A stretch of 64,000 nucleotides of DNA from the NCBI RefSeq assembly GCF_902499115.1, contig NZ_CABVPN010000010.1, positions 148,777 to 212,776 of the forward strand. Reading direction: 5' to 3'. The position numbers and the translations under genes are program-made. This document shows, piece by piece, positions 17,730 through 26,888 of the stretch (its first letter is position 1; the number at the start of each line of letters is the position of its first letter). The notes beneath the pieces were generated by a model that did no database searches, had not been told where the DNA came from, and saw nothing but the letters and a program-made list of their open reading frames with translations. Source of the DNA: Burkholderia diffusa. GTDB taxonomy: Bacteria; Pseudomonadota; Gammaproteobacteria; Burkholderiales; Burkholderiaceae.

Positions 17730-18545
17730 TCACTTGAAACGCTTCAGCGCCTCGGGTGAATACCAGAAGGTCCGGAACATGTCGATCCCGTACGACTTGC
17801 CGTCGTATCTGACGATCGTGCGTGCGGTTCGCTTGCCCGTATCCGAGTAGTTGCCATCTGCGCGCTTCGTCTCTGTGACGTGTGCGGTGATCGACAGGTC
17901 GGCGAAGCCGTGGCTCGACGCTTGCTCGACGGCGATCGTCATCTTCGCGTCTTCGCTGCGAGCGTCGCCCGCGCCGGCGCCGCACGCGTCGCCCTCGACG
18001 CTGACCCAGCCGTACAGGTTGGTGCCGAATACCGGGCGGATGCGATTTCCTTCGCGAACCCACAGCGTCAGCTCTTCGCTTGCGTTCGCATCGGGGCAGC
18101 TCGGCCCGCGTGCGCTGCTCGTGAAGACGATGCCGAATGCACGCACGTCGCGCGACAGGCGGTACGGCGCGGTATCGATGCGATAGCTGTTCGGGCCGAC
18201 TTCGGTGGCGGCATCTTCCTCGACGATCGACTGCTCGGCCGCGACGACCTTGCCGCCCTCGACGAGCGCGACGACCTGCAGCTTGCTGCTGTCGTCTGGG
18301 TTCTTGCTCTTCGGCAGCGAATCGAACGCGATGGCCGCGATCGTCGTCTGCGGCGCGTTCGGCATGACCTTGCATGCCGATGCGATAACGAGCTGGTCCG
18401 CGCCACGCGTGGCGCCCGCGATTCCGGCCCAGCGGGCGACGGCCGTGACGGCGGCGGCGTCGCACGGCTGACCGCCGGCAGCCTGAACCAGGGGGGAGGC
18501 GGCGAGCGCCAGAAGCGGGGCGAAATGGAGGATTCTCGGGGGCAT
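17730..18545 (-). CDS. Secreted hypothetical protein
   Basis: The 271-residue protein begins MPPRILHFAPLLALAASPLVQAA, a signal peptide with likely cleavage after VQA. The mature part has four or five Cys (for example GGQPCD, SACKV, PSCPD, GDACG) that may form disulfides, and a mixed beta character. No catalytic motif or family was recognised. ATG 18545 is preferred because it places the signal peptide at the N-terminus. It ends head-to-tail against the acyltransferase gene and borders the low-GC island that begins about 100 bases upstream of its start. Confidence 0.65.
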   Translation of the reverse strand: MPPRILHFAPLLALAASPLVQAAGGQPCDAAAVTAVARWAGIAGATRGADQLVIASACKVMPNAPQTTIAAIAFDSLPKSKNPDDSSKLQVVALVEGGKVVAAEQSIVEEDAATEVGPNSYRIDTAPYRLSRDVRAFGIVFTSSARGPSCPDANASEELTLWVREGNRIRPVFGTNLYGWVSVEGDACGAGAGDARSEDAKMTIAVEQASSHGFADLSITAHVTETKRADGNYSDTGKRTARTIVRYDGKSYGIDMFRTFWYSPEALKRFK

Positions 18546-18834
18546 GTGGGGGATGGTCTTTTGGGCGGTGGATGTCGTTGAACGGCCATCTACAGACGCT
18601 GGCCATAGCGCCCAATCTGACACTCGAATGTCGGCTTTGCTCCAAGTGTTGGACGTCTGCGCGCTATTTTTTCGCAATGCATCGTGGACGAATGCACTGA
18701 GTCACGGTACCTAGTTCCAGTCCAAAGCTTCTGAGCGGAAGTGCAATCACGTAACTCAGGGTTCCGTCCTCGAACTGGCCCCGGCGGGCGCGGACGAAAG
18801 TAGAATATGCGCATACAACTAGCAAGAGGTATCT

Positions 18835-19908
18835 ATGGCGGCAAAAAAACCGCAGTCCCAAGCTGGAATGGTCTCCCTATCCATGTTTAATAACAAGGGA
18901 GGTGTGGGCAAAACAACGTTGACCTGTAACCTCGCTTCTCTCTTGTCGACAAAGTATCACAAACGCGTGTTAGTCGTCGACTGTGACCCTCAGTGCAATT
19001 CGACGCAGCTAATTATGGGCGAGACCTATGCGACCTCACTCTATTGGGATCATGCCGATACCAACGGAGTAACCACGGTCAAAGAGATTTTGCAAAAAAT
19101 TGAGGACGGTGATTCCGACATAAATGAGAATGTTGTCCCCGTGAAATCAAGTGAAAACAGATTCCAAGTGGATTTAATTCCTGGTCATCCTGCGCTGTCA
19201 ATTGTCGAAGATCGTTTGGGTGCAGCTTGGCATTCGTTGAAAGGCGGAGATCTCGGTGGCATCAGGCAAACCAATTGGAGCACCGCACTGTGCAGAGTAA
19301 TTCAACACCGATATGACATTGTCTTCTTCGACCTTGGGCCAAGTCTCGGCGCACTAAACCGCAGCATTCTCATCGGCTGCGACCGTTTTGTGACACCTAT
19401 GGGAACGGACATATTTAGTATTCTCGGTGTTCGCAATATCGGCGAGTGGCTCAAATCGTGGGCGGGTCTCTATGAAAACGCCTTGAAACTTTGTGAAAAG
19501 GCAACGCCGAATCGACTTCAAAATTATCCGATTTCCACTTCACTGTCGATACAACACGGTTTTTCCGGGTATACACTTCAGCAATATATTACGAAATCGA
19601 AGCAGGGAATTCGTCGCCCGACCAAAGCATATGAAGAGATTATTAATAACGTTCCTGCTGAGGTTGAAAAATCTCTGGGGAATTTTTGGGGTTCAAAAAA
19701 TGAATTTTTGAACGCAAAACTCGGTGACATCCCGCACCTCTACAGCTTGATTCCATTGGCGCAAACGGTATCTGCGCCGATTATGTCTCTGAAGTCTCAG
19801 GATGGACTGGTTGGCTCTCAGTTTCAGCAGCGAGACGAATACGTGTCAATATTGAGTCGTCTTGCCGACAATCTTATGTCGAACATCAACAATCCACTGG
19901 CCGCGTAA
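18835..19908 (+). CDS. ParA-like ATPase, first gene of a ParA-SIR2 pair
   Basis: The 357-residue protein has a deviant Walker A KGGVGKTT (residues 21-28, signature Lys21), a switch segment VLVVDCDPQCNSTQ and Walker B YDIVFFDLGPSLG, which place it in the ParA/MinD P-loop family. The C-terminal 130 residues are longer than in plasmid ParA and not recognisable. AGAGG lies five bases before ATG 18835. The gene is much less GC-rich than its surroundings. No ParB gene or parS-like repeats adjoin. The SIR2-like gene starts three bases after its stop. A sensor/switch role controlling the SIR2 partner is inferred. Confidence 0.85.
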   Translation: MAAKKPQSQAGMVSLSMFNNKGGVGKTTLTCNLASLLSTKYHKRVLVVDCDPQCNSTQLIMGETYATSLYWDHADTNGVTTVKEILQKIEDGDSDINENVVPVKSSENRFQVDLIPGHPALSIVEDRLGAAWHSLKGGDLGGIRQTNWSTALCRVIQHRYDIVFFDLGPSLGALNRSILIGCDRFVTPMGTDIFSILGVRNIGEWLKSWAGLYENALKLCEKATPNRLQNYPISTSLSIQHGFSGYTLQQYITKSKQGIRRPTKAYEEIINNVPAEVEKSLGNFWGSKNEFLNAKLGDIPHLYSLIPLAQTVSAPIMSLKSQDGLVGSQFQQRDEYVSILSRLADNLMSNINNPLAA

Positions 19909-19911
19909 CCT

Positions 19912-20778
19912 ATGGAATGGGATAAATCATTTGTGGATGAACTGGCCGCCCGACGCTGTATCGTATTTATGGGGTCGGGAGTGTCTGCCGGTTGTCGAAG
20001 CGCCGATGGGACTAAGTCGCCGCCCGACTGGGCTGCTCTGCTGCGGCTTCTGCATGGGGCCATGCCTTTGGGAAGCGACAAGGATTTTGCTCTTGCAAAG
20101 ATTGAGGCCAAAGAATATCTCGACGCTGCCGAAGTTATCTGCTCGCGAGTCAGTGCGGCGGATTTTGCGGCAATAATGCGGGCAGAGTTTGTCGCGCCTA
20201 GATATCAAGCTTCTGGTGCGCATCGGTCGATCCTGAAGATGGATCCAAAGATTGTAGTTACTACAAACTATGATGATATTTATGAAAGGTATTGCGCAAC
20301 AGGTGATGCTGCGGCTGGATATAACGTTTGCCGATATTATGAGACTCATCTAATTAACGACCTTCGCTCGCCAGTTCGGTCTATTATCAAAGCACACGGC
20401 TGTGTCACCGACCCATCTAAGGGCGTGCTGACGAAGCATCAGTACTTTAAGGCGCGACAGCAATCGCCTAATTTTTTTAAAATACTAGATGCGCTGTTCA
20501 TTACCCACACGTTGCTTTTCATTGGGTACAGCCTTAGTGATCCAGACATTCAGCTATTACTGGAAAACACCAATATCACTGCTCCGAGCGCGCATCAGCA
20601 TTATGCAGTGGTTCGCCAAGGTTCAATGCACGAAGCGCTGAAGTCGGCTGCGACAAAATCGTACAATCTGAGGTTTGTCGAGTATGGAGGCGATGGCCAC
20701 GAGGAACTGCTTGCTGGACTGGAGGACCTTGCCAATTTAGTAGTAGAGAAGCGCGAAGCCAATCCAACCGCGATTTGA
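19912..20778 (+). CDS. SIR2-like domain protein (probable NAD+ hydrolase effector)
   Basis: The 288-residue protein is a stand-alone SIR2-like domain: FMGSGVSAG (residues 19-27, nucleotide loop), TTNYDDIYE with Asn119, KAHGC with His162, and LLFIGYSLSDPDIQ. The Asn and His used for NAD+ cleavage by defence SIR2 proteins are thus intact, and there is no zinc-finger Cys pair as in deacetylases. It follows the ParA-like gene by three bases and shares its low GC. By analogy with Thoeris ThsA and DSR proteins, NAD+ depletion on infection is the likely role, but this is inference. Confidence 0.85.
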   Translation: MEWDKSFVDELAARRCIVFMGSGVSAGCRSADGTKSPPDWAALLRLLHGAMPLGSDKDFALAKIEAKEYLDAAEVICSRVSAADFAAIMRAEFVAPRYQASGAHRSILKMDPKIVVTTNYDDIYERYCATGDAAAGYNVCRYYETHLINDLRSPVRSIIKAHGCVTDPSKGVLTKHQYFKARQQSPNFFKILDALFITHTLLFIGYSLSDPDIQLLLENTNITAPSAHQHYAVVRQGSMHEALKSAATKSYNLRFVEYGGDGHEELLAGLEDLANLVVEKREANPTAI

Positions 20779-20906
20779 CCGCAATTCGTCGATTGCGCAG
20801 AGTTCGGCGGGGGAGCATCCCAAAACATGGTTATCAGGGAGGCGAGATGGCGGCGTTGCTGAATGACGTGCCGCCAAATCTCCATGAGCGAATGGCCGCA
20901 TGGCCT

Positions 20907-21239
20907 TCAGAGCAGCCACTGCCGGTGCGACGCGTCGAGCGGCCGCTCCGGGTCGTTCTGAGCCGGTAACAGACCATCGGGGAGGTATCCGACAGCGCCC
21001 GTTTCGGCCACTACGACCCATGCACGACCGGCGCCCGCATTGGTGCCTAAACGCTGGAGTGCCGCTTGCGGCGATACGCTCGAAACTCGTTCTGCGATTT
21101 GCCGCACCCAGTTGTTTTCCCCACCGTACCTCCGGTGCAGCAAAATGCGTGTCCTGTCTCTCGGGCGGCCACGATGAGTGGCGCACTGGAACGCGTGCCT
21201 CCCGACCGCGGCGTCTTGCGCGGTCCGGATTCGAGGCAC
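20907..21239 (-). pseudogene. Possible remnant of an SH3-like domain gene
   Basis: In the 0.5-kb stretch between the SIR2 gene and the next hypothetical, the minus strand has one frame whose last 70 residues look coding. It reads NNWVRQIAERVSSVSPQAAL, then GRAWVVVAETGAVGYLPDGLL, reminiscent of the end of a bacterial SH3 domain. The N-terminal part is basic noise, with no start or ribosome site. It may be the 3' remainder of a gene broken when the low-GC pair arrived. The rest of 20779-21292 shows nothing. Confidence 0.25.
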
Positions 21240-21292
21240 CTGCCTGGATGCGGCCCGTGCGATGATTTGCCATGACTGACACGAGAGATGGA

Positions 21293-21676
21293 ATGACGAC
21301 TACATTCGACGAGGCGACAACTGCGGCGATCGCCGCGTTTGCCCAATTGGATTTCTACACGGCTGTGCAAGCGATGCGCGCCGAAGCCGATTACGACCGC
21401 GAACGAGACCAGTGGATCTCGCGCTATATCGACGAACACGGCGGCGGCGCGGACGATGCAGAATACGACGCCCTGCACGCGCAGGCCCAGGCAACCCCGG
21501 AATACGCGCAGTTCATCGACGCGGTTCGCCGGGAAATCCTGGAATACTTCGGCGTGACCGACGATCAGCTGGACAACATGGTCCTGCTGCGCGATGACGA
21601 CAGCGATGAGCTTTGGGCGGAAGTCAACCGGCAGCGGAGCGCGCTCGGAACCGGTGAAGTGCGTGGAGATCTCTGA
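21293..21676 (+). CDS. Hypothetical acidic protein, 127 residues
   Basis: The protein is acidic and helical, with a C-terminal run DDDSDELWAEV; no signal peptide, membrane segment or known motif. The start is uncertain between ATG 21272 and ATG 21293; the latter has a weak purine-rich stretch in front. GC content has returned to the host level, so it lies outside the ParA-SIR2 island. It converges on the diguanylate cyclase/phosphodiesterase gene. Family not recognised. Confidence 0.5.
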   Translation: MTTTFDEATTAAIAAFAQLDFYTAVQAMRAEADYDRERDQWISRYIDEHGGGADDAEYDALHAQAQATPEYAQFIDAVRREILEYFGVTDDQLDNMVLLRDDDSDELWAEVNRQRSALGTGEVRGDL

Positions 21677-21715
21677 GCGCTGCTTGCAGTCGCATGTGCC
21701 CGCTGCCAGGAAGGC

Positions 21716-24229
21716 TCACTCCACCAGCAATTTCGCGCTGTGGTGCGACAAGATCCCGACGAACTGGTCGGCGGGCTGTGGCCGCGCGAACAGGAAACCC
21801 TGCCCCTGATGGCAACCGATCTCCTTCAGGAAGGCCAGTTGTTTTTCCGTCTCTACGCCTTCCATCACGACGTCGAGCCCCAGCGCGCGGCCCATCGCAA
21901 CGATCGCGCGCACGATCGCGTCGTCCGTGCTGCCCGAACCGCAGTCCCTGAGGAACGACTGATCGATCTTCAGCGTATCGACGGGCAGATCCTTCAGGTA
22001 CACCAGCGACGAATATCCCGTCCCGAAATCGTCGATCGCCAGGCTGATCCCCCGGATCGCCAGTTCGCGCAGCAGGATGCCGATTTCCTCGCGGGTGTTC
22101 ATCGCCATGCTTTCGAGCAGCTCGAGCTGTAGGCACTCGGTCGGCAACGTGGTTTCGCTGAGGATGGTCGTCAGGTCGCTGAGAAAATGGTCGGTAAGGC
22201 ATTGCCGTGCCGACACGTTCACCGCCACACGTCCGAACTCGAAGCCCTCGTCGAGCCAGCGGCACGCCTGGCGGCAGGCTTCGTGGAGCACCCACCGGCC
22301 GATCGGGACGATCAGCGCGGACCGCTCCGCGAGCCCGATGAAGTCACCCGGCGGTACCAGCCCCCTGCGTGGATGCAACCAGCGCAGCAACGCCTCCACG
22401 CCGACGATCCGGCCGCTGGCCAGATCGAATTGCGGCTGGTAGAACAGGCGGAATTCATTCTGCTCGAGCGCGCGGTGCAACTCGCCGAGCATATCCAGCT
22501 GCTCGATCGCCGACGACGTCATCTTGCTCTCGAAGAACTGGAACACGTTCCTGCCGCGACTCTTCGCGCCGTACATCGCCTGGTCCGCGAGCAGGATCAA
22601 GTGCTCCGCCTCGATCCCGTCGTCCGGATAGATGCTGATGCCGATGCTCGGTGTGACGAAGACCTCGCGACCGCCGATATCGATGGGCCGCGCCACTTCG
22701 TCCAGCAGCCTGCGCGCAATGCGCCCGACGTCGCGGACGTCGTCGAACTCCTCGAGCACGAGCGCGAATTCGTCGCCGCCCATGCGTGCCACAGTGTCGT
22801 TCGCGAGCACTTCCGCGACGATGCGTCCCGCAACGATCTTCAACACCTCATCGCCGGCGTTGTGGCCGAGCGTATCGTTGACCAGCTTGAAGCGGTCGAG
22901 ATCGAGGTACATCACCGCGACCTTGCGACCGAGGCGCTTCGCCTGGACGATCGCGTGCGCGAGCCGCTCCTCGAACAGCGCCCGGTTCGCGAGATTGGTG
23001 AGCACGTCGTGCGTGGCGAGATAGCCCAGCCGTTCCTCCGCCTGGCGCCGCTGCGTGATGTCGGAAAAGATCGCCGCGTAGTGGGATATCTCGCCTGCGT
23101 TGTCGCGAATGCTGGTGATCGTCAGGTATTCGAGAAACAGCTCGCCGGTCTTGCGGCGATTCCAGATTTCGCCTTGCCAGTGGCCGTCGGTGGTCAGCGA
23201 ATGCCACAGCTGCTTGTAGAATTCGGGCGTCTGGCGCCCTGAACTCAGCAGGCCCGGGTTGCGCCCGATCACTTCGTCCTCGGTGTACCCGGTCAGGCGC
23301 GTGAACGCCCGGTTGACGCGCTCGATCTTCGCATGCCGGTCGGTCACCATGATGCCTTCGAGCGCCGATTCGAACACCCGATCCGCCATGCGCAGGTTGA
23401 AGCGGGCGAGACCCAGCGCTTCGTCGCGCTCGCGCAAGGCGCTGCGCAGCTCGTTCGCGTATTCGTGCTCGATGCTCTTCAGCACGTCCGCGAAACAGAG
23501 CAGCCCGGTGAGCTTGCCATCCTCGTCCTGGATGCCGACGTGCCGCATATTGTGCTCGGTCATGAAGCGCTGCGCGGCATACAGACTCTGCCGGGCGGAC
23601 AGCATCTGCAGCGGCCTGCTGGCGAAGGCCCCGACCGCGCCTTGGGCCCCGCCGTCCGCCAGGAGCCGGACGACGTCCCGTTCGGTCAGGATGCCGCGCT
23701 CGCCGTCGTCGTAGCCGACGAGGATCGCATCGAGCTGTTGCGTGCGCATCTGCGCGATGACTGCATGCAGCGCGGCATGCTCGGGCACGACGACGGGCGG
23801 ATGGACGGAGATCGATTCGATCGGCTTCAGGTGGAGGAAGAATTCCGGCCCCTGGTTCACGACGACGTCGGTCTGCGTCAGCACACCGATCGCGGCGCCA
23901 TCCCGGACCACCACGAAGTGCCGCACGCCCGACTGCGTGAACTTCATCGCAGCTTCACCCAGCGGCGTACTGGCCTCGAGCGTCAGCACCGGATGGCTCA
24001 TCACCTCGCCGACCGGCCGATCGAGCCCGCGCGGATCGTCGCCGGCCGACAGTGCATCGTGCTCGGTCCAGATCCCGACGACCTGGTCGTCCTGCATCAC
24101 GACGATCGAGCTGCAGTGCTCGGCGAACATGCGTCGTGCGACCTCTCGCACCGGCGTGGCAGGTGTGCAAGACAGAATCTGACGCGCGACCAGGCGCGCA
24201 ATCGGGACATCGTAACTGTTCGGATACAT
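21716..24229 (-). CDS. CBS-PAS-GGDEF-EAL cyclic-di-GMP enzyme
   Basis: The 837-residue protein carries two CBS pairs (about residues 10-270), a PAS domain (about 290-410), a GGDEF domain with intact RMGGDEF and an EAL domain with GVEALLRW, DDFGTGYSSL, KIDQSF and EGVET. It has no membrane segment. Both cyclic-di-GMP synthesis and breakdown are chemically possible. The inhibitory I-site, expected five residues before GGDEF as RxxD, reads LAND and is therefore lost. CBS pairs usually bind adenine nucleotides, so the enzyme may tie cyclic-di-GMP to energy state, while PAS senses redox or a ligand. Monocistronic. Confidence 0.9.
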   Translation of the reverse strand: MYPNSYDVPIARLVARQILSCTPATPVREVARRMFAEHCSSIVVMQDDQVVGIWTEHDALSAGDDPRGLDRPVGEVMSHPVLTLEASTPLGEAAMKFTQSGVRHFVVVRDGAAIGVLTQTDVVVNQGPEFFLHLKPIESISVHPPVVVPEHAALHAVIAQMRTQQLDAILVGYDDGERGILTERDVVRLLADGGAQGAVGAFASRPLQMLSARQSLYAAQRFMTEHNMRHVGIQDEDGKLTGLLCFADVLKSIEHEYANELRSALRERDEALGLARFNLRMADRVFESALEGIMVTDRHAKIERVNRAFTRLTGYTEDEVIGRNPGLLSSGRQTPEFYKQLWHSLTTDGHWQGEIWNRRKTGELFLEYLTITSIRDNAGEISHYAAIFSDITQRRQAEERLGYLATHDVLTNLANRALFEERLAHAIVQAKRLGRKVAVMYLDLDRFKLVNDTLGHNAGDEVLKIVAGRIVAEVLANDTVARMGGDEFALVLEEFDDVRDVGRIARRLLDEVARPIDIGGREVFVTPSIGISIYPDDGIEAEHLILLADQAMYGAKSRGRNVFQFFESKMTSSAIEQLDMLGELHRALEQNEFRLFYQPQFDLASGRIVGVEALLRWLHPRRGLVPPGDFIGLAERSALIVPIGRWVLHEACRQACRWLDEGFEFGRVAVNVSARQCLTDHFLSDLTTILSETTLPTECLQLELLESMAMNTREEIGILLRELAIRGISLAIDDFGTGYSSLVYLKDLPVDTLKIDQSFLRDCGSGSTDDAIVRAIVAMGRALGLDVVMEGVETEKQLAFLKEIGCHQGQGFLFARPQPADQFVGILSHHSAKLLVE

Positions 24230-24598
24230 TCTCTAACCAACACGAAAAACCTTGCCTGCGCATTGCGATCCGGCAACCTGCGGGCTCGTCTGCGGCGGCA
24301 GGCAAGATCCGATATCGCTCGCTCGAATGGTTGCGTACTCATCGAACTCGCAAGCGGGGTATTGCCCCGTCGTTCGAGGCGGCGAGCGCGGTGCCGAGAC
24401 CGTCGGCACCACATTCGGCGATCGCACGCCCAGTGCATCCAGACGCGGAAGCATCGCCCTCCCAAGGGCAGCCACCCTGCGTTAACGACAGGTTCGGACA
24501 AGAGTTGAGTGCTGTGACGACATCCGTGCGGCGTGGCGGCAAGTCGAACGGCTGCGGGCAGGGGGGGCCGGTCGATACTCCCGCTACTTCTCGAACAA
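24230..24598. other. Intergenic region without gene
   Basis: Some 370 bases between the CBS-PAS-GGDEF-EAL start and the phosphonate operon terminator hold no credible reading frame. The promoter of the leftward cyclic-di-GMP gene must lie in its first 150 bases, but no clear elements could be assigned. Confidence 0.35.
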
Positions 24599-24620
24599 CA
24601 AAAAAGGCCCTTGCGGGCCT
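24599..24620 (-). terminator. Rho-independent terminator of the phosphonate operon
   Basis: Read on the minus strand, AGGCCC-GCAA-GGGCCT forms a GC-rich hairpin followed directly by six T, 23 bases after the phnW stop. Confidence 0.85.
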
Positions 24621-24642
24621 CTGATGGACGAAGGAGCAACGC

Positions 24643-25707
24643 TTATTGCGTCAACGCTGTAAACCCTTCCAGCAACCGCTCGACATCGGCCGCGCCAATC
24701 GCGCCCATCGTCGAAATCCGGAACAGTTCTTTCGACAGCCCGCCTTGCCCCGCATAAATGACGAAGCCGCGCGCCTTCAGGCCGTCGTGCAGCGTCTCGT
24801 ACGTGACGCCCTGCGGCAGCCGATATGCGCGCAGCACGACCGACGATGCGCCTTCGGGCAGCACGAGCGGCATTCCGCGCGCCGCGAGCCCGGCCTGCGC
24901 CTGGTCGGCGAGCGCCTTGTAGTGCGCATGGCGCGCACGCCAGCCGCCGGCTTCGTCGAATTCGCGCAGCGCCTCGACGAGCGCGTAATACGCGTGCACG
25001 GACGGCGTGAACGGCGTGTTGCGCTGATCCTGCAGCTTCGCCAGACGGCCGAGGTCGAGGTAGTAGGTCCGGCTCGCGGCCTTCGCGAGCGCGCTGCGGC
25101 GCACGATCACGAACGCGGCACCCGGCACGCCGTGCAGGCACTTGTTCGCGGTCGCGGCGACCGCGTCGATCACGCCGCCGGCAAAATCGATCGCTTCGGC
25201 GCCGAAGCTGCTGACGCCGTCGACGAGCATTTTCACGCCGCGCGCGCGGCACACGTCGGCGATCGCGCCGAGGTCGTTCAGCCGGCCGGTCGTCGTTTCG
25301 TGATGAATCACCGCGACGTGCGAATAACCGCCCGCGTCGAGGCGCGCGGCGATCTGCGCGAGATCGGGTGCCTGCATCCATTCGTGCTTCAGCACGTCGT
25401 GCGCGATTCCGTACTGCGTCGCGATCTGCGTGATGCGCTCGCCGTACACGCCGTTCTCGATCACGAGAAGCTTGCCGTCCTGCGGCACGAGCGCGGCGAT
25501 CATGCTCTCGACGGCGGCGGTGCCCGAGCCCGTCATCAGCACGGCCGCCCATTCGGCCGGATCGAGCGCGTAGGCGGCGACGAGGCGCGCACGCGCTTCA
25601 TCCTGCAGATCGAAGAATTCGCTTTCGCGATGGCACAGGTCGGGTTGCAGCAGGCTGCGGCGCACGCGTTCGGTGAGCGTGACGGGGCCAGGGTTCAGCA
25701 GCAGCAT
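24643..25707 (-). CDS. phnW: 2-aminoethylphosphonate:pyruvate transaminase
   Basis: The 354-residue PLP enzyme interconverts phosphonoacetaldehyde plus alanine and 2-aminoethylphosphonate plus pyruvate; here it should run in the synthetic direction. It starts MLLLNPGPVTLTERVR, typical of PhnW, with Asp163 in LVDGVSSFG and the Schiff-base Lys189 in ATANKCLHG. ATG 25707 has GGAG seven bases upstream and overlaps the decarboxylase stop (TGATG). PhnW is often catabolic together with PhnX, but no phnX is here, and the two upstream genes are biosynthetic. Confidence 0.93.
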   Translation of the reverse strand: MLLLNPGPVTLTERVRRSLLQPDLCHRESEFFDLQDEARARLVAAYALDPAEWAAVLMTGSGTAAVESMIAALVPQDGKLLVIENGVYGERITQIATQYGIAHDVLKHEWMQAPDLAQIAARLDAGGYSHVAVIHHETTTGRLNDLGAIADVCRARGVKMLVDGVSSFGAEAIDFAGGVIDAVAATANKCLHGVPGAAFVIVRRSALAKAASRTYYLDLGRLAKLQDQRNTPFTPSVHAYYALVEALREFDEAGGWRARHAHYKALADQAQAGLAARGMPLVLPEGASSVVLRAYRLPQGVTYETLHDGLKARGFVIYAGQGGLSKELFRISTMGAIGAADVERLLEGFTALTQ

Positions 25708-26888
25708 CAATGGGCTCCTTCAACGTGGGCTTCGGTCTGCGCTGCGCCGATGTGCCGCATCAGACGGGTCTTGACCTCGACCGGCGTGACGGTCGGGCGG
25801 GGCAGGCCGTCGGGCACGCCCGTGCGGATCGCCACGCGCACGAACTGCACGCCGTCGGCTTGCGTCGCGAGCGTCGCATCGAGAACGTCGAGCGTATCGC
25901 CTTCGACGGCCGACGCGTAGCCACACGCGGCCGCGACGCCCGCGAACGACACATGCCGCGACACGGTTGCCTGGCCGCCGGTCGATTCGTGCGCGCCGTT
26001 GTCGAGCAGCACGTGCGTGAGGTTGGACGGACCGTAGGTGCCGAGCGTCGCGAACACGCCCATGCGCATCAGCGCGGCGCCGTCGCCGTCGACCGCAACG
26101 ACACGCAGGTCGGGGCGCGCGAGCGCGAGGCCGAGCGCGAGCGGCGTCACGCAACCCATCGAGCCGACCATGTACAACTGGTTCGGGCGATCGTCGATCG
26201 CGTAGAGTTCGCGGCCGCAGAAGCCGGTCGATGCGAGCACGACGGTCGAATCGACCGGCGTGTGCGCGATCACGCGCTGCAGCGCGTCGTGACGGGTCGG
26301 CCACGCGGCGGGCGCTTCGGCGCGCGACGACGATTGCGCGGCGACATGCGCACGCGGCTGCGCGGCCGGGTTCGCCTTCAGCTCATACGGCGCGACGCTG
26401 CCTTTCTGCATCACGAGCGCGTACGGGCGGCCCGTTGCGTCCATGTGCGCGATCGCGCGGTCGAGTGCCGGGCCGACCTGTTCGGGGTCGGTCGGGAACG
26501 TCTCCCACGGGATCTCCATCGTGTCGAGCATCGCCGGCGTGATCGGCCCCATCAGCGCGTGCTGCGGCTCGTCGGCCACGCCCGGCTGGCCGCGCCACGT
26601 GACGATCAGCAGTTGCGGCAGGCGGAACGTCCAGGTCAGCGACGTCAGCGGGCTCACCGCGTTGCCGAGCCCCGAGTTCTGCATCATCGCAATGCCGCGC
26701 TTGCCGCCGAGCGTCGCGCCCGCGATCAGCGCGACCGCATCGCCTTCGTTCGCGGCCGACACGTAATTCAGCGTCGGGTCCTGCAGCACGTAATTGATGA
26801 ACGGCGTCAGGTACGAGCAGGGCACGCCCGCGTACCAGTCGAAGCCGCGTTCGCGCGCGGCCTCGACGAACTGGGCCGCTTCGATCAT
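25707..26888 (-). CDS. aepY: Phosphonopyruvate decarboxylase
   Basis: The 393-residue thiamine-diphosphate enzyme converts phosphonopyruvate to phosphonoacetaldehyde, the irreversible step that pulls phosphonate synthesis forward. It has the N-terminal pyrimidine-binding part (YAGVPCSYLTPF, ANEGDAVALIAGA) and the C-terminal diphosphate-binding GDGAALMRMG with the Asn further on (LLDNGAHESTGGQ). GGGAG precedes ATG 26888, which overlaps the stop of the PEP mutase gene by four bases. The middle (about 195-215) has an Ala/Ser-rich linker. Confidence 0.92.
   Translation of the reverse strand: MIEAAQFVEAARERGFDWYAGVPCSYLTPFINYVLQDPTLNYVSAANEGDAVALIAGATLGGKRGIAMMQNSGLGNAVSPLTSLTWTFRLPQLLIVTWRGQPGVADEPQHALMGPITPAMLDTMEIPWETFPTDPEQVGPALDRAIAHMDATGRPYALVMQKGSVAPYELKANPAAQPRAHVAAQSSSRAEAPAAWPTRHDALQRVIAHTPVDSTVVLASTGFCGRELYAIDDRPNQLYMVGSMGCVTPLALGLALARPDLRVVAVDGDGAALMRMGVFATLGTYGPSNLTHVLLDNGAHESTGGQATVSRHVSFAGVAAACGYASAVEGDTLDVLDATLATQADGVQFVRVAIRTGVPDGLPRPTVTPVEVKTRLMRHIGAAQTEAHVEGAH

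Noticed and set aside
18835..19908. ParA-like gene as a plasmid or chromosome partition gene
   Set aside because: No ParB gene, parS-like repeats or replication gene is near, and the partner is a SIR2-domain protein.
18640..20790. Flanking direct repeats of the low-GC island
   Set aside because: I compared both borders by eye and found no convincing target-site duplication; a comparison with an empty site would be needed.
24643..25707. phnW as part of aminoethylphosphonate degradation
   Set aside because: No phosphonatase (phnX) is present, and the gene is coupled to PEP mutase and decarboxylase genes, which only make sense in synthesis.
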